Origin: Parasedimentitalea marina
GTDB taxonomy: Bacteria > Pseudomonadota > Alphaproteobacteria > Rhodobacterales > Rhodobacteraceae
Length of the DNA stretch: 64,000 bases
Direction: 5' to 3'
Assembly (NCBI RefSeq): GCF_004006175.1
Contig: NZ_CP033219.1
Span: 2,170,001-2,234,000 of the forward strand
Shown: one piece after another, positions 8,739 through 17,606 of the stretch
Position numbering within the stretch: the stretch's first letter is position 1
How the letters are laid out: each line of letters begins with the position of its first letter
Notes under the pieces: model-generated
Databases searched by the model: none
Told to the model about the DNA's origin: nothing
Seen by the model: only the letters and a program-made list of their open reading frames with translations
Program-made: the position numbers and the translations under genes

Positions 8739-9455
8739 ATGGCTAAAACACCAACTGGCAAGAATACCTCGGGGCGCGGACAACGTGACCTGAAGGTTAA
8801 GGTAAAGACAGCTCGCGGGCGCACTCTAAGTTCAAGTCGCTGGCTGCAACGTCAGTTGAATGACCCATATGTAAAACGTGCGCAAACCGAAGGTTACCGG
8901 GGAAGAGCAGCGTATAAGATCATGGAAGTCGACGATAAATATCGTTTCCTGGTTCCCGGAGCCCGGGTTGTTGATCTGGGCTGTGCTCCCGGTGGTTGGT
9001 GCCAAGTTGCAGTGAAACGGATCAATGCTCTGGGTGAAAAAAAGGGCAAAGCAATTGGCACTATCCTAGGCGTCGACCTGCAGGAAATGGAAAGCTTGGC
9101 CGGAGCTGAATTGCATCAACTTGATTTTATGGATGATGGCGCCGACATTCAGGTCAAAGAATGGCTGGGGGGCAAAGCGGATGTTGTGATGTCGGATATG
9201 GCTGCGGCAAGTTGCGGTCATAAACAGACTGACCACCTTCGGATTATCTCGCTATGTGAAGCTGCTGCCTACTTTTCGTTTGATGTGCTCGAAGAAGGTG
9301 GAACATTTGTCGCCAAGGTGCTGGCTGGCGGCGCTGAGGGTGAATTGCAAAAAATTCTAAAACAGAAATTTACCAAAGTAATGAATATGAAACCCCCCGC
9401 CTCGCGCTCGGATAGCTCGGAGAAGTTTGTGGTTGCGATGGGCTTTAGGGGATAA
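8739..9455 (+). CDS. rlmE: 23S rRNA (uridine2552-2'-O)-methyltransferase RlmE
   Basis: RlmE (FtsJ/RrmJ) methylates the ribose of U2552 in 23S rRNA during large-subunit assembly. The SAM site is [16 protein letters not shown]. The K-D-K-E catalytic set is present: Lys in AAYKIMEVD, Asp in VVMSDMAA, Lys in [11 protein letters not shown], and Glu in [12 protein letters not shown] basic N-terminal tail ([14 protein letters not shown]...) is typical of alphaproteobacterial forms. I chose the ATG at 8739 (MAKTPTGKN, 238 residues) because I remember homologues starting that way; an in-frame ATG at 8721 would add six residues, and neither has a clear Shine-Dalgarno site. Confidence 0.92.
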   Translation: MAKTPTGKNTSGRGQRDLKVKVKTARGRTLSSSRWLQRQLNDPYVKRAQTEGYRGRAAYKIMEVDDKYRFLVPGARVVDLGCAPGGWCQVAVKRINALGEKKGKAIGTILGVDLQEMESLAGAELHQLDFMDDGADIQVKEWLGGKADVVMSDMAAASCGHKQTDHLRIISLCEAAAYFSFDVLEEGGTFVAKVLAGGAEGELQKILKQKFTKVMNMKPPASRSDSSEKFVVAMGFRG

Positions 9456-9469
9456 ATTATAGCCTTCGA

Positions 9470-9658
9470 TTAGACGTGTCGGGTGTGGGGCAATCGAAGA
9501 GAACGCTCGGCTAACGCGCGAAATGCTAAGGTATCCACTCCCTCTCCTTCGCTACGCCGCGATACCCGCAGGCGCATGCAGGCCTGATCCGCGGCGTGCT
9601 TTTGCCGTATCAATTCAAAAAGTTGCGAATGGCGAATTCTTGCCTTCAATTTCGTCAT
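9470..9658 (-). CDS. Unrecognised small basic ORF (62 aa)
   Basis: This 62-codon frame lies in the roughly 380-base gap between rlmE and the YihY gene and runs toward rlmE. Its ATG has a very strong GAGGAGGG site with suitable spacing, the main reason to list it. The product is rich in Arg and Leu with no membrane segment or motif known to me. The remainder of the gap holds nothing I can identify. The frame could still be accidental; conservation in relatives would decide. Confidence 0.3.
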   Translation of the reverse strand: MTKLKARIRHSQLFELIRQKHAADQACMRLRVSRRSEGEGVDTLAFRALAERSLRLPHTRHV

Positions 9659-9837
9659 CAAATCCCTCCTCGTCCAAAAGGTGGCCCAATTTATGGTTAA
9701 AGGATAGGTAACAACTACGCCTGAGGGATGGCCGAATTAAGGCAATATTGCCACTTTGTCTAAAACCTTGCCTTTTCTGGGACATTCTCTGAAGCGGGAC
9801 GTTTGGCATTTGACGGCTTTGCCACTCGGCGCGGGTA

Positions 9838-10719
9838 CTATGTTTCAGTACGCCTTTCTTCCTGGCCCTCATGTCCAAGGGTCTGCATCAAAGCCCCGTT
9901 AAATTCTGCACCTAAAATTAGGATCGCGGCGTTGAGATATAGGAAAATAAGTGCAGCCATGGCCCCCGCCAGCCCAGCATATGTCGCTGAATATCGTGCA
10001 AAACCACCGACATATACAGAAAATCCCCAGCTTGCCCCCCACCACAAAATTACAGTCAACAACGCCCCCGGTAGAATGTGTCGCAGTTTGTGAATATGAC
10101 CCGGCAACAAAACGTGACAAGCCAGAACCGCAATCAGCGGCGCCACTGTCACCAGAAAACCGTTCAAGCCGTCCTCCCAGCCGGTCCCAATCGTAATCTG
10201 CGGAAAAAAGTCCGCAAGGTAGCGGGCAAACAGCGGCATGAGAAACTCGAAGAACGCCGTTGCCATGATCCCTGCCCCGCCTAATATTACGAAAGAAATA
10301 CACAACAAACGGCATTTCCAGTATGGTCGAGGATCATCGTCTCGGTAGGCTTGAACCATAGCCAAACGAACAGCATCGACCCCGTTGGACGCGAAATACA
10401 GTGCCAGGACACCGCCCAAGGTCATGAGCTTGGAATTCGAAGCCGCTAACACAGCGTAAAGTTCATTCACAATTGGTTCCGCTACTGCCTGCGGCCAGGA
10501 CCCAAAAACAAGATCCACCATATCTTCAAGCTGCACATCCTGTGACAGCAAACCAGCCACTGCACCGGCCAAGGCGACCGTAAATAATACAAAAGGGAAC
10601 AACGCCAGCATCATAGACATCGCTATATGACTGCTAAGCACCCAACCTTGCTTGCGATTAAAGCGCTGTACCGCAGATAGTAGCGCTGCGGGCAACGCAT
10701 GGAAAAATGACATCTGCAT
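9838..10719 (-). CDS. YihY/BrkB family inner-membrane protein
   Basis: This 293-residue integral membrane protein is of the YihY/BrkB (formerly 'RNase BN') family, with about six hydrophobic helices. The N-terminal segment HIAMSMMLALFPFVLFTVAL and the later ASNGVDAVRLAMVQAYRDDD are characteristic, as is the C-terminal LAGAMAALIFLYLNAAILI with GAEFNGAL. The function is not established; the old ribonuclease assignment was an error. The ATG at 10719 has AGGTGGA upstream; the TTG just before it is less likely. It is divergent from the cardiolipin synthase gene, so both could concern membrane lipids. Confidence 0.88.
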   Translation of the reverse strand: MQMSFFHALPAALLSAVQRFNRKQGWVLSSHIAMSMMLALFPFVLFTVALAGAVAGLLSQDVQLEDMVDLVFGSWPQAVAEPIVNELYAVLAASNSKLMTLGGVLALYFASNGVDAVRLAMVQAYRDDDPRPYWKCRLLCISFVILGGAGIMATAFFEFLMPLFARYLADFFPQITIGTGWEDGLNGFLVTVAPLIAVLACHVLLPGHIHKLRHILPGALLTVILWWGASWGFSVYVGGFARYSATYAGLAGAMAALIFLYLNAAILILGAEFNGALMQTLGHEGQEERRTET

Positions 10720-10934
10720 CAAAGATTATCCACCTGGAAAGCCACACTTCCAGATAAGGCAATTAATCCCATGGGATGCAACCTGATTGTTCGATTTCCA
10801 CATTGGCGCGCATTACTATTTTTGTGGTAATACTCAATTTACAAATTCATGCTTTCCATGTGGATTGGCTACACGCTTGACCAAATTTCCAAACTACAAC
10901 TTGAACTAAGATAAACCTTCAAACAATTGAAAAT

Positions 10935-12365
10935 ATGGCGAAAAACATGTTATCAATCACACTCAGTTCTCTATTCATTTTGACAATGTGGACAGCAGCT
11001 GGATTGTCAGCTCTAAGCGCCGCGAGAACGGCCCGCACGCCTCAAGGTGCAATGGGTTGGGTTGTGTTCTTACTCGCTCTTCCGATTGTCGCCCTTCCCG
11101 CTTACATGTTCTTTGGCCATCACAGGTTCAAAAATTACCGCGCTGCTCGCCTTCAATCGGAACGTGCAGTTCAAGGCATCAAAACCTTCGCCCAAAACTA
11201 CTCGGTTGCGCCCGAGCAGATGGCAATTAACCCAAACCCATTTGAATCGGTTGCTGGACTACCGATTTGTCGAGGCAACGGGTTTGATCTGTTGATCGAC
11301 GGTGAGGCCGCTTTCCGGAGTATTTTCCAGGCTATTGACGAAGCCCATGATTATGTCTTGGTACAATTTTACATAGTTCGTGATGATGTGCTTGGACGGC
11401 GCCTGCGGGATCATATGATCGCAGCGGCTCAACGCGGAGTGGCTGTGTGGTTTATGACAGATGCAGTGGGCAGCCATGCTCTGCCTCATAGTTATTCACT
11501 AGGTTTACAGGCTGCAGGAGTGAACTTAGTGGATCCCGGTACTCGGCGCGGGCCAAAACACAGGTTTCTCCTCAACTTTAGAAATCATCGCAAAACTGTG
11601 ATCATCGATGGAAAGATTGGCTTTACTGGTGGATTGAACGTCGGCGACGAATACATTGGAAAAGATCCAACTTTTGGCCCATGGCGCGATACAAATGTCC
11701 GCATTTCCGGGCCCGTTGTACTTCAGCTACAGCTTACATTTGCTGAGGACTGGCATTGGGTGACGGATGAGCCACTGTTAGAACTCTTAAATTGGACTGC
11801 TCATATTTCGAGCCAGGATTTGGCTGCATTAGTCATCGCGACTGGACCCGGAGATAATACTACAGAAACAGGTTCCATGATGTATTTCTCAGCAATTTCA
11901 GCCGCTAAGCACAGGGTCTGGATCGGTTCTCCGTATTTTGTCCCTGACCTGGATGTGGTTGCAGCCCTGAAACATGCTGCGTTAAAAGGCATTGATGTCC
12001 GCATCCTGTTGCCTGACATCATTGACCATTATGCACCATGGTTGGCTGCCTATTCCTATTTTGACGACCTACGTGCAGCCGGGGTTAGAATTTTTCGCTA
12101 CAAACCTGGCTTCATGCATCAAAAGGTCATCCTTGTTGATGAAACTTTTGCAGGTATTGGAACCACCAATTTGGATAATCGCTCATTTCGTCTAAATTTC
12201 GAAGCCATGGCGTTTTTCTTCGATATCATGGTCGCACAGCAGGTTTCAGAAATGCTGAAAATTGATTTTTCTCGGTCTGATGAAATCACTAAGGGACTGG
12301 AGCAGCAAAAATTGCTCATTCGGCTGGCTGCTCCAGTCGCGCGCCTGTTTGCCCCAGTACTTTAG
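10935..12365 (+). CDS. cls: Cardiolipin synthase (phospholipase D family)
   Basis: This 476-residue membrane enzyme condenses two phosphatidylglycerols, or a related pair, into cardiolipin. Two N-terminal membrane segments (about residues 5-27 and 40-60) form the PLDNc region. Two HKD active sites follow: HRKTVIIDGKIGFTGG (His218, Lys220, Asp225) and HQKVILVDETFAGIG (His395, Lys397, Asp402). The order and size match bacterial Cls. No strong ribosome-binding site is seen before the ATG at 10935; the ATG four codons later is an alternative. Its stop overlaps by four bases the stop of the convergent potassium-channel gene, leaving no room for a conventional terminator. Confidence 0.93.
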   Translation: MAKNMLSITLSSLFILTMWTAAGLSALSAARTARTPQGAMGWVVFLLALPIVALPAYMFFGHHRFKNYRAARLQSERAVQGIKTFAQNYSVAPEQMAINPNPFESVAGLPICRGNGFDLLIDGEAAFRSIFQAIDEAHDYVLVQFYIVRDDVLGRRLRDHMIAAAQRGVAVWFMTDAVGSHALPHSYSLGLQAAGVNLVDPGTRRGPKHRFLLNFRNHRKTVIIDGKIGFTGGLNVGDEYIGKDPTFGPWRDTNVRISGPVVLQLQLTFAEDWHWVTDEPLLELLNWTAHISSQDLAALVIATGPGDNTTETGSMMYFSAISAAKHRVWIGSPYFVPDLDVVAALKHAALKGIDVRILLPDIIDHYAPWLAAYSYFDDLRAAGVRIFRYKPGFMHQKVILVDETFAGIGTTNLDNRSFRLNFEAMAFFFDIMVAQQVSEMLKIDFSRSDEITKGLEQQKLLIRLAAPVARLFAPVL

Positions 12366-12808
12366 ATATCCCCATCAACTTTATTATCAACAACAAAAAT
12401 ATGCCCAATCGCTCCAACAAGGAAAGCGGTACTTATACCAAATCCCAACAAGCCCGTGACGGCCGAAAAAGCAGCAAAAATTCGCATCGCAGGACCAAGG
12501 ATCACGTCCCCATAACCTAACGTCGTGTAGGTCACCAAGGAGAAATAAACTGCGGTATTCCAATCAGGTAGCGCGCCAGAAAGTACGAAACCGGACGACC
12601 AGATCCACACCTGAAGAGTGTGCGCAAAAATAACATAAGACAACGCAACAAAAATGAATGACGTTGTGTGCCTTGGTCTTACAATTGCGCCAAATCGTTT
12701 GACCAGTCGCTTAAGGGTTTTGGCGCAAAGTAATAGGATCGCTGTTTCCAGTATGAGGCACAGTATCAGTACCAAGCTCCCCCACAAGAGCTGTTGAAGT
12801 AGAGACAT
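12362..12808 (-). CDS. Two-TM potassium channel (ion channel pore protein)
   Basis: This 148-residue membrane protein has an N-terminal helix (about 8-28), a second (about 50-70), a pore loop, and a last helix (about 105-135). The selectivity filter TTLGYGD (95-101) marks it as a potassium channel of the Ion_trans_2 class. It lacks a cytosolic RCK/TrkA-N ligand-binding domain, so how it is gated is not visible. AAGGA precedes the ATG at good spacing. Its 3' end overlaps the convergent cardiolipin synthase gene. Confidence 0.85.
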   Translation of the reverse strand: MSLLQQLLWGSLVLILCLILETAILLLCAKTLKRLVKRFGAIVRPRHTTSFIFVALSYVIFAHTLQVWIWSSGFVLSGALPDWNTAVYFSLVTYTTLGYGDVILGPAMRIFAAFSAVTGLLGFGISTAFLVGAIGHIFVVDNKVDGDI

Positions 12809-13043
12809 GCCGCTATCCTTATGGTTTCGTCTGAGAAATGGGGCGATCGTTTCAATAGTCTAATTATATCAGGTCACTGTCGCCAGATGCAATTGCCAAA
12901 CATCGGTCAGTTCGCACCTACAACCGAAATTGTTCAAACTTTCTCCTGCACTCGAAAATTCCGGAAATGCAGCTTGTACTGGACAGTATTGCTCGACAAG
13001 TATTCAGTTAATTGGATTGGATGCCCCATAAGGTAAGTTGGAA

Positions 13044-13712
13044 ATGGTCAATGATATGCTAGTAAGCATCCGAAACATAAGTAAATGTTATCCGGGGCAA
13101 GACCAATCCCGGGCAGTTCTTCGCGACGTCTCCTTGGATCTAGAAATAGGGGCAAGTGTTGCGTTGACTGGGGAAAGTGGATCGGGAAAAAGCACTCTCT
13201 TGCACCTCATTGCCGCGCTTGACCACTATGACAGCGGTGATATTACCATTGATGGTACAAGCCTGACTGGCCTAAAAGACAGCACCCGGGCAAAATTAAG
13301 AAGAACAGAAGTTGCGGTGGTTTTTCAACAGTTTAATCTCGTTCCTTCACTCACTGTCACGCAAAACTTAATTCTACATGCCCGTCTAGGTGGTCGCGTT
13401 GATGTTGGTTGGATCACAACATTGACTCGCCGTTTGGGCCTTGAAAATTTAACCCACCGATATCCCGAGCAGTTATCCGGTGGTCAACAACAACGCGTTG
13501 CCATTGGCCGCGCATTGGCGGTTCGACCAAAGCTTTTGTTGGCAGATGAACCCACCGGAAATTTGGATGAAACCGCCAGCGCCGAAGTGTTGAAGCTGAT
13601 GCTAGAATTGGTCCGTAATAGCGGAACTTCTCTGTTTCTTGTGACACATTCTGCTCAAATAGCCGACCAATTGGATCGCCGGGTCCATCTGAGTGAGGGC
13701 CAAATTCAATGA
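13044..13712 (+). CDS. ABC transporter ATPase (LolD/MacB-type) of FtsX-permease exporter
   Basis: This 222-residue ATPase has Walker [10 protein letters not shown] (43-51), Q-loop FQQFNLVPSLTV, signature LSGGQQQR (about 144-151) and Walker B LLADEPTGNLD. The EPTGNLD form and small size place it in the LolD/MacB/YbbA family, whose members energise mechanotransmission rather than import. The ATG at 13044 has AAGG upstream; a TTG six bases earlier and an ATG at 13056 are alternatives. Its stop overlaps the permease start (ATGA, 4 bases), and the permease in turn overlaps an AttH-like gene, so the three form one unit. Confidence 0.9.
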   Translation: MVNDMLVSIRNISKCYPGQDQSRAVLRDVSLDLEIGASVALTGESGSGKSTLLHLIAALDHYDSGDITIDGTSLTGLKDSTRAKLRRTEVAVVFQQFNLVPSLTVTQNLILHARLGGRVDVGWITTLTRRLGLENLTHRYPEQLSGGQQQRVAIGRALAVRPKLLLADEPTGNLDETASAEVLKLMLELVRNSGTSLFLVTHSAQIADQLDRRVHLSEGQIQ

Positions 13713-16108
13713 GACGCGCCGCCCTATGCGCATTGTTGTCACATTGGAGGTTCCACCCCTTGCAGCTTCTGACCCTGATTACTGGATTGGCTTTAGCTAC
13801 AGGGCTTTGGTCTGCTGTGCAGGCCATAAACGGTGAAGCACGAGCCTCCTATGAACGCGCATCGACCCAATTGGGCTCGACAGGATTGGATAGCCTGGTT
13901 CCCAAAAATGGCAGTATATCAGTGGCAAAATATGTGTTGTTACGGCGCGCAGGCTGGAAATTGGCGCCGGTTCTGGAGGGTCTTTGGCGCCTTCCCAATG
14001 GATCGGTCACTTTAATTGGCATCGATCCACTGAACCATCCGACCATATCTGCATTATCATCCACTGCATCGTCACAATTGGATGCCTTGAGCCCGCGCGG
14101 TCGTCTATTTCTGCACCCGAGTACACGGAGATATTTAAACGGTTACTCCAATTTACCACCTGTGACATTCACCGAAAATCTTCCGACAGGTGTAGTGTTA
14201 ACTGACATCAGCATTGCCGAAGAACTACTTGAACAGTATGGACAAATATCGAGACTGATCATTCTGCGGGATCAGCCAATTGGGTTAGCCCCATTAGCCG
14301 GCCTTGCCCCCGAATTGGTCCGGCGGACTGCAAGTGGCGCCCAGGCAGATCGCCTCGCCGACAGTTTTCATCTGAATCTATCGGCCTTTGGTCTGCTGTC
14401 TTTTGCCGTTGGTCTGTTCATTGTCCACGGTTCGGTTGGATTGGGCATTGAGCAGCGGCGTAATTTGTTTCGAACTCTCAGAGCTATGGGCGTTTCATTT
14501 CGCCTTTTGATTGGACTGCTTTTGGGAGAACTGATGATAATCGCATTGATTGCTGGAAGTCTGGGTTTAATCCTCGGCTACCTTGTGGCCGGCACACTGC
14601 TGCCTGATGTAAGTGCAACGTTAAACGGTCTGTATGGAGAAACTGTCGATGGCAATTTCACCCTACGCAAGAGTTGGATTGCATCTGGTCTTGGCATGGC
14701 GATATTTGGCACTTTGGTTGCCAGTGTTCAGGCTTTTGTAAATCTTTTCAGGATGCCACTGCTATCAGCGCCAGGACTTCAAGCCCAGAAGCTCATCGCA
14801 CGTTCAAGCCACCGGACGATGGCAATCTTTGGCTGTGGTCTGGTACTGGCGGGTTGTTTCACAATACTATTGTTTGATGGATTGATGGCCGGATTTGCTC
14901 TGCTTGCTGGATTGATGTTGGGAGTTGCTGTGCTCCTGCCGCTACTATTGTCCAAATTGCTTGCAATGGGCGGCAGAACAGCCCAGAGCGCATTATCCGA
15001 ATGGGTTTGGGCCGATATGCGTGCACAGCTCCCAGGAGTATCACTTGCAATGATGGCACTCCTATTAGCGTTGGCGACCAATATTGGCGTCGGAACAATG
15101 GTTTCCAGTTTCCGCCTCACCTTTCTTGGTTGGATGGATCAACGGCTTTCGGCGGAGATCTACCTTACCGTAAATAATGATGATCAGGCAGAAGTATTGA
15201 CTGACTGGCTAGCCGATCTAGGCATTACCACACTGCCAATTCGCTGGACGGAGGTTCCTTACGAGGGGTCGCCACTGCGGGTTTACGGTGTCATCGATCA
15301 CCCCACATATCGAGAAAACTGGCCAATTTTGGAGTCCAGCTCTGCTGCCTGGGACGTGGTTTTTAAGGGAGAGGGAGCGATGATTAATGAACAATTGGCT
15401 CGCCGTCTGAATCTTTGGCCTGGTGACATTTTGGCGCTTACCGAGGAGTGGCAGACAACAGTATCCGGCGTGTATTCTGACTACGGAAATCCAAATGGTC
15501 AGATCATAATTTCACTGCCAGACCTGCTGCAACGGGTGGACAATATACCCAATCGACAATTTGGTCTGAGACTGCCACCAGACGATGCCCCTGAGTTGAT
15601 AAACAAAATCCAAGAAGCATTTGATTCTTCGTCGGTAACCGTTGTTAACCAAGCCGATATCAAGGCCAGATCTTTGGCGGTATTTGATCGGACTTTTGTC
15701 GTTACCAGTGCTCTCAATTTATTGACTTTTGGCGTAGCTGGATTCGCGATCCTGACCAGTCTTTTGACACTCTGGAACATGCGGCTACCGCAACTTGCTC
15801 CAATTTGGGCGCTAGGTATTTCCAGACGACAACTTGCTTGGCTTGAGTTACTGCGCAGCCTCACTTTGGCCGCATTGACAACCGTATTGGCACTTCCACT
15901 TGGGCTCATTCTGGCTTGGGTGTTGTTGTCAGTGATAAATGTCGAGGCCTTTGGTTGGCGGTTGCCAATGTATCTGTTTCCGATGGACTGGGTACGCTTG
16001 TTGGTGCTGGCCTTGATCTCAGCCGCAGTAGCTGCAGCAATTCCTGCCTTTAAATTGGCGCGCATCAAGCCAGCAGATCTCCTTAAGGTGTTTGCTCATG
16101 AGCGTTAA
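13709..16108 (+). CDS. FtsX-family ABC permease (YbbP/AttFG-like, duplicated)
   Basis: This 799-residue membrane protein has an N-terminal anchor (about 15-35), a large soluble domain, and a three-helix FtsX block at roughly 225-350. A further hydrophobic central region follows (about 365-470), then a second soluble domain and a second FtsX block near the C-terminus (about 665-790, ending FKLARIKPADLLKVF). This doubled layout resembles YbbP and fused AttF/AttG. It would work with the preceding ATPase to extract or move lipophilic molecules across the periplasm. It overlaps the ATPase gene by four bases and the downstream AttH-like gene by 11. Confidence 0.87.
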   Translation: MRRAALCALLSHWRFHPLQLLTLITGLALATGLWSAVQAINGEARASYERASTQLGSTGLDSLVPKNGSISVAKYVLLRRAGWKLAPVLEGLWRLPNGSVTLIGIDPLNHPTISALSSTASSQLDALSPRGRLFLHPSTRRYLNGYSNLPPVTFTENLPTGVVLTDISIAEELLEQYGQISRLIILRDQPIGLAPLAGLAPELVRRTASGAQADRLADSFHLNLSAFGLLSFAVGLFIVHGSVGLGIEQRRNLFRTLRAMGVSFRLLIGLLLGELMIIALIAGSLGLILGYLVAGTLLPDVSATLNGLYGETVDGNFTLRKSWIASGLGMAIFGTLVASVQAFVNLFRMPLLSAPGLQAQKLIARSSHRTMAIFGCGLVLAGCFTILLFDGLMAGFALLAGLMLGVAVLLPLLLSKLLAMGGRTAQSALSEWVWADMRAQLPGVSLAMMALLLALATNIGVGTMVSSFRLTFLGWMDQRLSAEIYLTVNNDDQAEVLTDWLADLGITTLPIRWTEVPYEGSPLRVYGVIDHPTYRENWPILESSSAAWDVVFKGEGAMINEQLARRLNLWPGDILALTEEWQTTVSGVYSDYGNPNGQIIISLPDLLQRVDNIPNRQFGLRLPPDDAPELINKIQEAFDSSSVTVVNQADIKARSLAVFDRTFVVTSALNLLTFGVAGFAILTSLLTLWNMRLPQLAPIWALGISRRQLAWLELLRSLTLAALTTVLALPLGLILAWVLLSVINVEAFGWRLPMYLFPMDWVRLLVLALISAAVAAAIPAFKLARIKPADLLKVFAHER

Positions 16109-17147
16109 ACTACTGCTTACAAGTTTGATAATTTGCCTGCCTATAAAGGCGTCATCACAGGGTTTTGCGGGGCTTGGGACGCAGGTTGAAGGATTTGCAA
16201 TTCCTGACCGACAGCAGGCACTGACGTTCCCTCTAGATCATAGTCCTCATTCTGATTTTCGGATTGAGTGGTGGTACTTGACGGCCAACCTTAATGGCGA
16301 TGATGGTCGTGAGTATGGTGTGCAATGGACTTTATTTCGAACCGCTCTCAGCACCGAGGACCTTTCTGGTTGGTCCAGCCCACAAATATGGATGGGCCAC
16401 GCAGGCCTCACCACTCCGGAAGTCCAGTATTTCGACGAACGTCTAGCTAGGGGCGGCATTGGCCAAGCAGGGGTTACCCCTCAACCTTTCACCGCCTGGA
16501 TAGATAACTGGGAGATGACCAGTTCTGATCGCACTTTGCAAAACCTGACGGTTAATGCCAGCAGTCGTGAATTCGCCTATGATTTATCTATGACTGCTAG
16601 CGGCCCTCTGGTTCTACAAGGAGACAATGGCTACTCAGTGAAATCTGCCAGTGGACAGGCCAGCCACTATTACTCGCAGCCCAGTTATTCGGTGTCCGGA
16701 AGGCTAACTCTTCCTACTGGTACTGTAGAGGTCTTGGGACAAGGTTGGTTAGATCGTGAGTGGTCAAGCCAACCCCTGGCTGAAGATCAAAATGGCTGGG
16801 ACTGGTTTTCGTTGAGATTTGATAGCGGTGCAAAACTGATGGGGTTTATTCTGCGCGGAGACAGTGGCGATTTTAGTTCAGGCACCTGGATTGAGGCTGA
16901 CGGTAGCGCCACACCATTGGCACCTGGCGCGCTTCAGGCAACACCGTTGGACTATAGCATAGTTGAAGGTCGAACCATTCCCGTTGAATGGAAAATCAAC
17001 CTTCGGGATCATGAAGTTTCCGTTAAAATTCAAACAATTAACAAGCAAAGCTGGATGGGGACCTCATTTCCATACTGGGAGGGACCAGTTACCATTTCCG
17101 GAAGCCACACGGGTCGTGGGTATCTGGAAATGACAGGATATGAATAG
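16098..17147 (+). CDS. Exported AttH/CrtC lipocalin-like protein (carotenoid 1,2-hydratase family)
   Basis: This 349-residue protein has a short signal peptide (MSVKLLLTSLIICLPIKA) and belongs to the AttH/CrtC family. The family has two lipocalin-like beta-barrels and includes carotenoid 1,2-hydratase. Diagnostic stretches are FPLDHSPHSDFRIEWWYLTANL, QWTLFRTAL, WMGHAGLT and GQGWLDREWSSQPLAEDQNG. In this ABC-FtsX setting it is more likely a lipid-handling partner, like AttH of the Agrobacterium att region, than a pigment enzyme; no carotenoid genes are nearby. The ATG at 16098 has AAGGTG upstream and overlaps the permease gene by 11 bases, suggesting coupled translation. Confidence 0.85.
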   Translation: MSVKLLLTSLIICLPIKASSQGFAGLGTQVEGFAIPDRQQALTFPLDHSPHSDFRIEWWYLTANLNGDDGREYGVQWTLFRTALSTEDLSGWSSPQIWMGHAGLTTPEVQYFDERLARGGIGQAGVTPQPFTAWIDNWEMTSSDRTLQNLTVNASSREFAYDLSMTASGPLVLQGDNGYSVKSASGQASHYYSQPSYSVSGRLTLPTGTVEVLGQGWLDREWSSQPLAEDQNGWDWFSLRFDSGAKLMGFILRGDSGDFSSGTWIEADGSATPLAPGALQATPLDYSIVEGRTIPVEWKINLRDHEVSVKIQTINKQSWMGTSFPYWEGPVTISGSHTGRGYLEMTGYE

Positions 17148-17166
17148 GGGCGCCTATTGGCGCCCC
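17147..17166. terminator. Hairpin between convergent AttH-like and UspA genes
   Basis: GGGGCGCC and GGCGCCCC pair around a TATT loop, starting at the last base of the AttH-like stop codon and ending nine bases before the UspA stop codon. There is no T run, so it is likely a bidirectional weak terminator or 3'-end stabiliser. Confidence 0.55.
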
Positions 17167-17174
17167 CGTTCGCT

Positions 17175-17606
17175 TCAGCGAACCACAAAGACCGAACACG
17201 TCGAATGTCGGACTACTCTGGCTGCGTTTGGCCCTAACAGGTAATCCTGCAAGTCCGGTTTATGTGCCCCGATGACAATCAAGTCTGACCCAGCCGCTTT
17301 AGCTGTTTTCAGGATCTCCTGATAGGCGGTACCCGTCGCCACCAGATGGCGAATTTTTGCGTTGCGCTCATTCCCCACCGCTTGCTCGCAAACCTCACGC
17401 AGTCGCGCTGCGGTTTCCTTGACCGCCTTTTCGTGGTGATGCTCCTCAAAGAAACCTGAAACCCAGCTTTCACCAAAATCGGGAAGAACAGTCACCACAT
17501 CCAGCTGCGCGCCATCCTGCCCAGCCAAAGTCGCTGCCTGAACAATGACTTTGTTGAGGATTTCGGCGTTGCCAAGATCGACGGCACAAAGGACTGACTT
17601 GCTCAT
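17175..17606 (-). CDS. Universal stress protein (UspA family) coupled to TRAP transporter
   Basis: This 143-residue single Usp domain has the N-terminal strand SVLCAVDLGN and the C-terminal nucleotide-binding motif G-x2-G-x9-G-(S/T), seen as VIGAHKPDLQDYLLGPNAARVVRHSTCSV. It is probably an ATP-binding Usp. Its ATG overlaps the stop of the TRAP permease gene (ATGA) and also has AAGGAG upstream, so the two are translationally linked. In Halomonas the Usp protein TeaD is encoded with a TRAP transporter and modulates uptake, which suggests a similar role here; that is inference. Confidence 0.9.
   Translation of the reverse strand: MSKSVLCAVDLGNAEILNKVIVQAATLAGQDGAQLDVVTVLPDFGESWVSGFFEEHHHEKAVKETAARLREVCEQAVGNERNAKIRHLVATGTAYQEILKTAKAAGSDLIVIGAHKPDLQDYLLGPNAARVVRHSTCSVFVVR

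Noticed and set aside
12821..13036. A 71-codon frame between the channel and ABC genes
   Set aside because: It lacks a ribosome-binding site and its composition looks like translated intergenic DNA.
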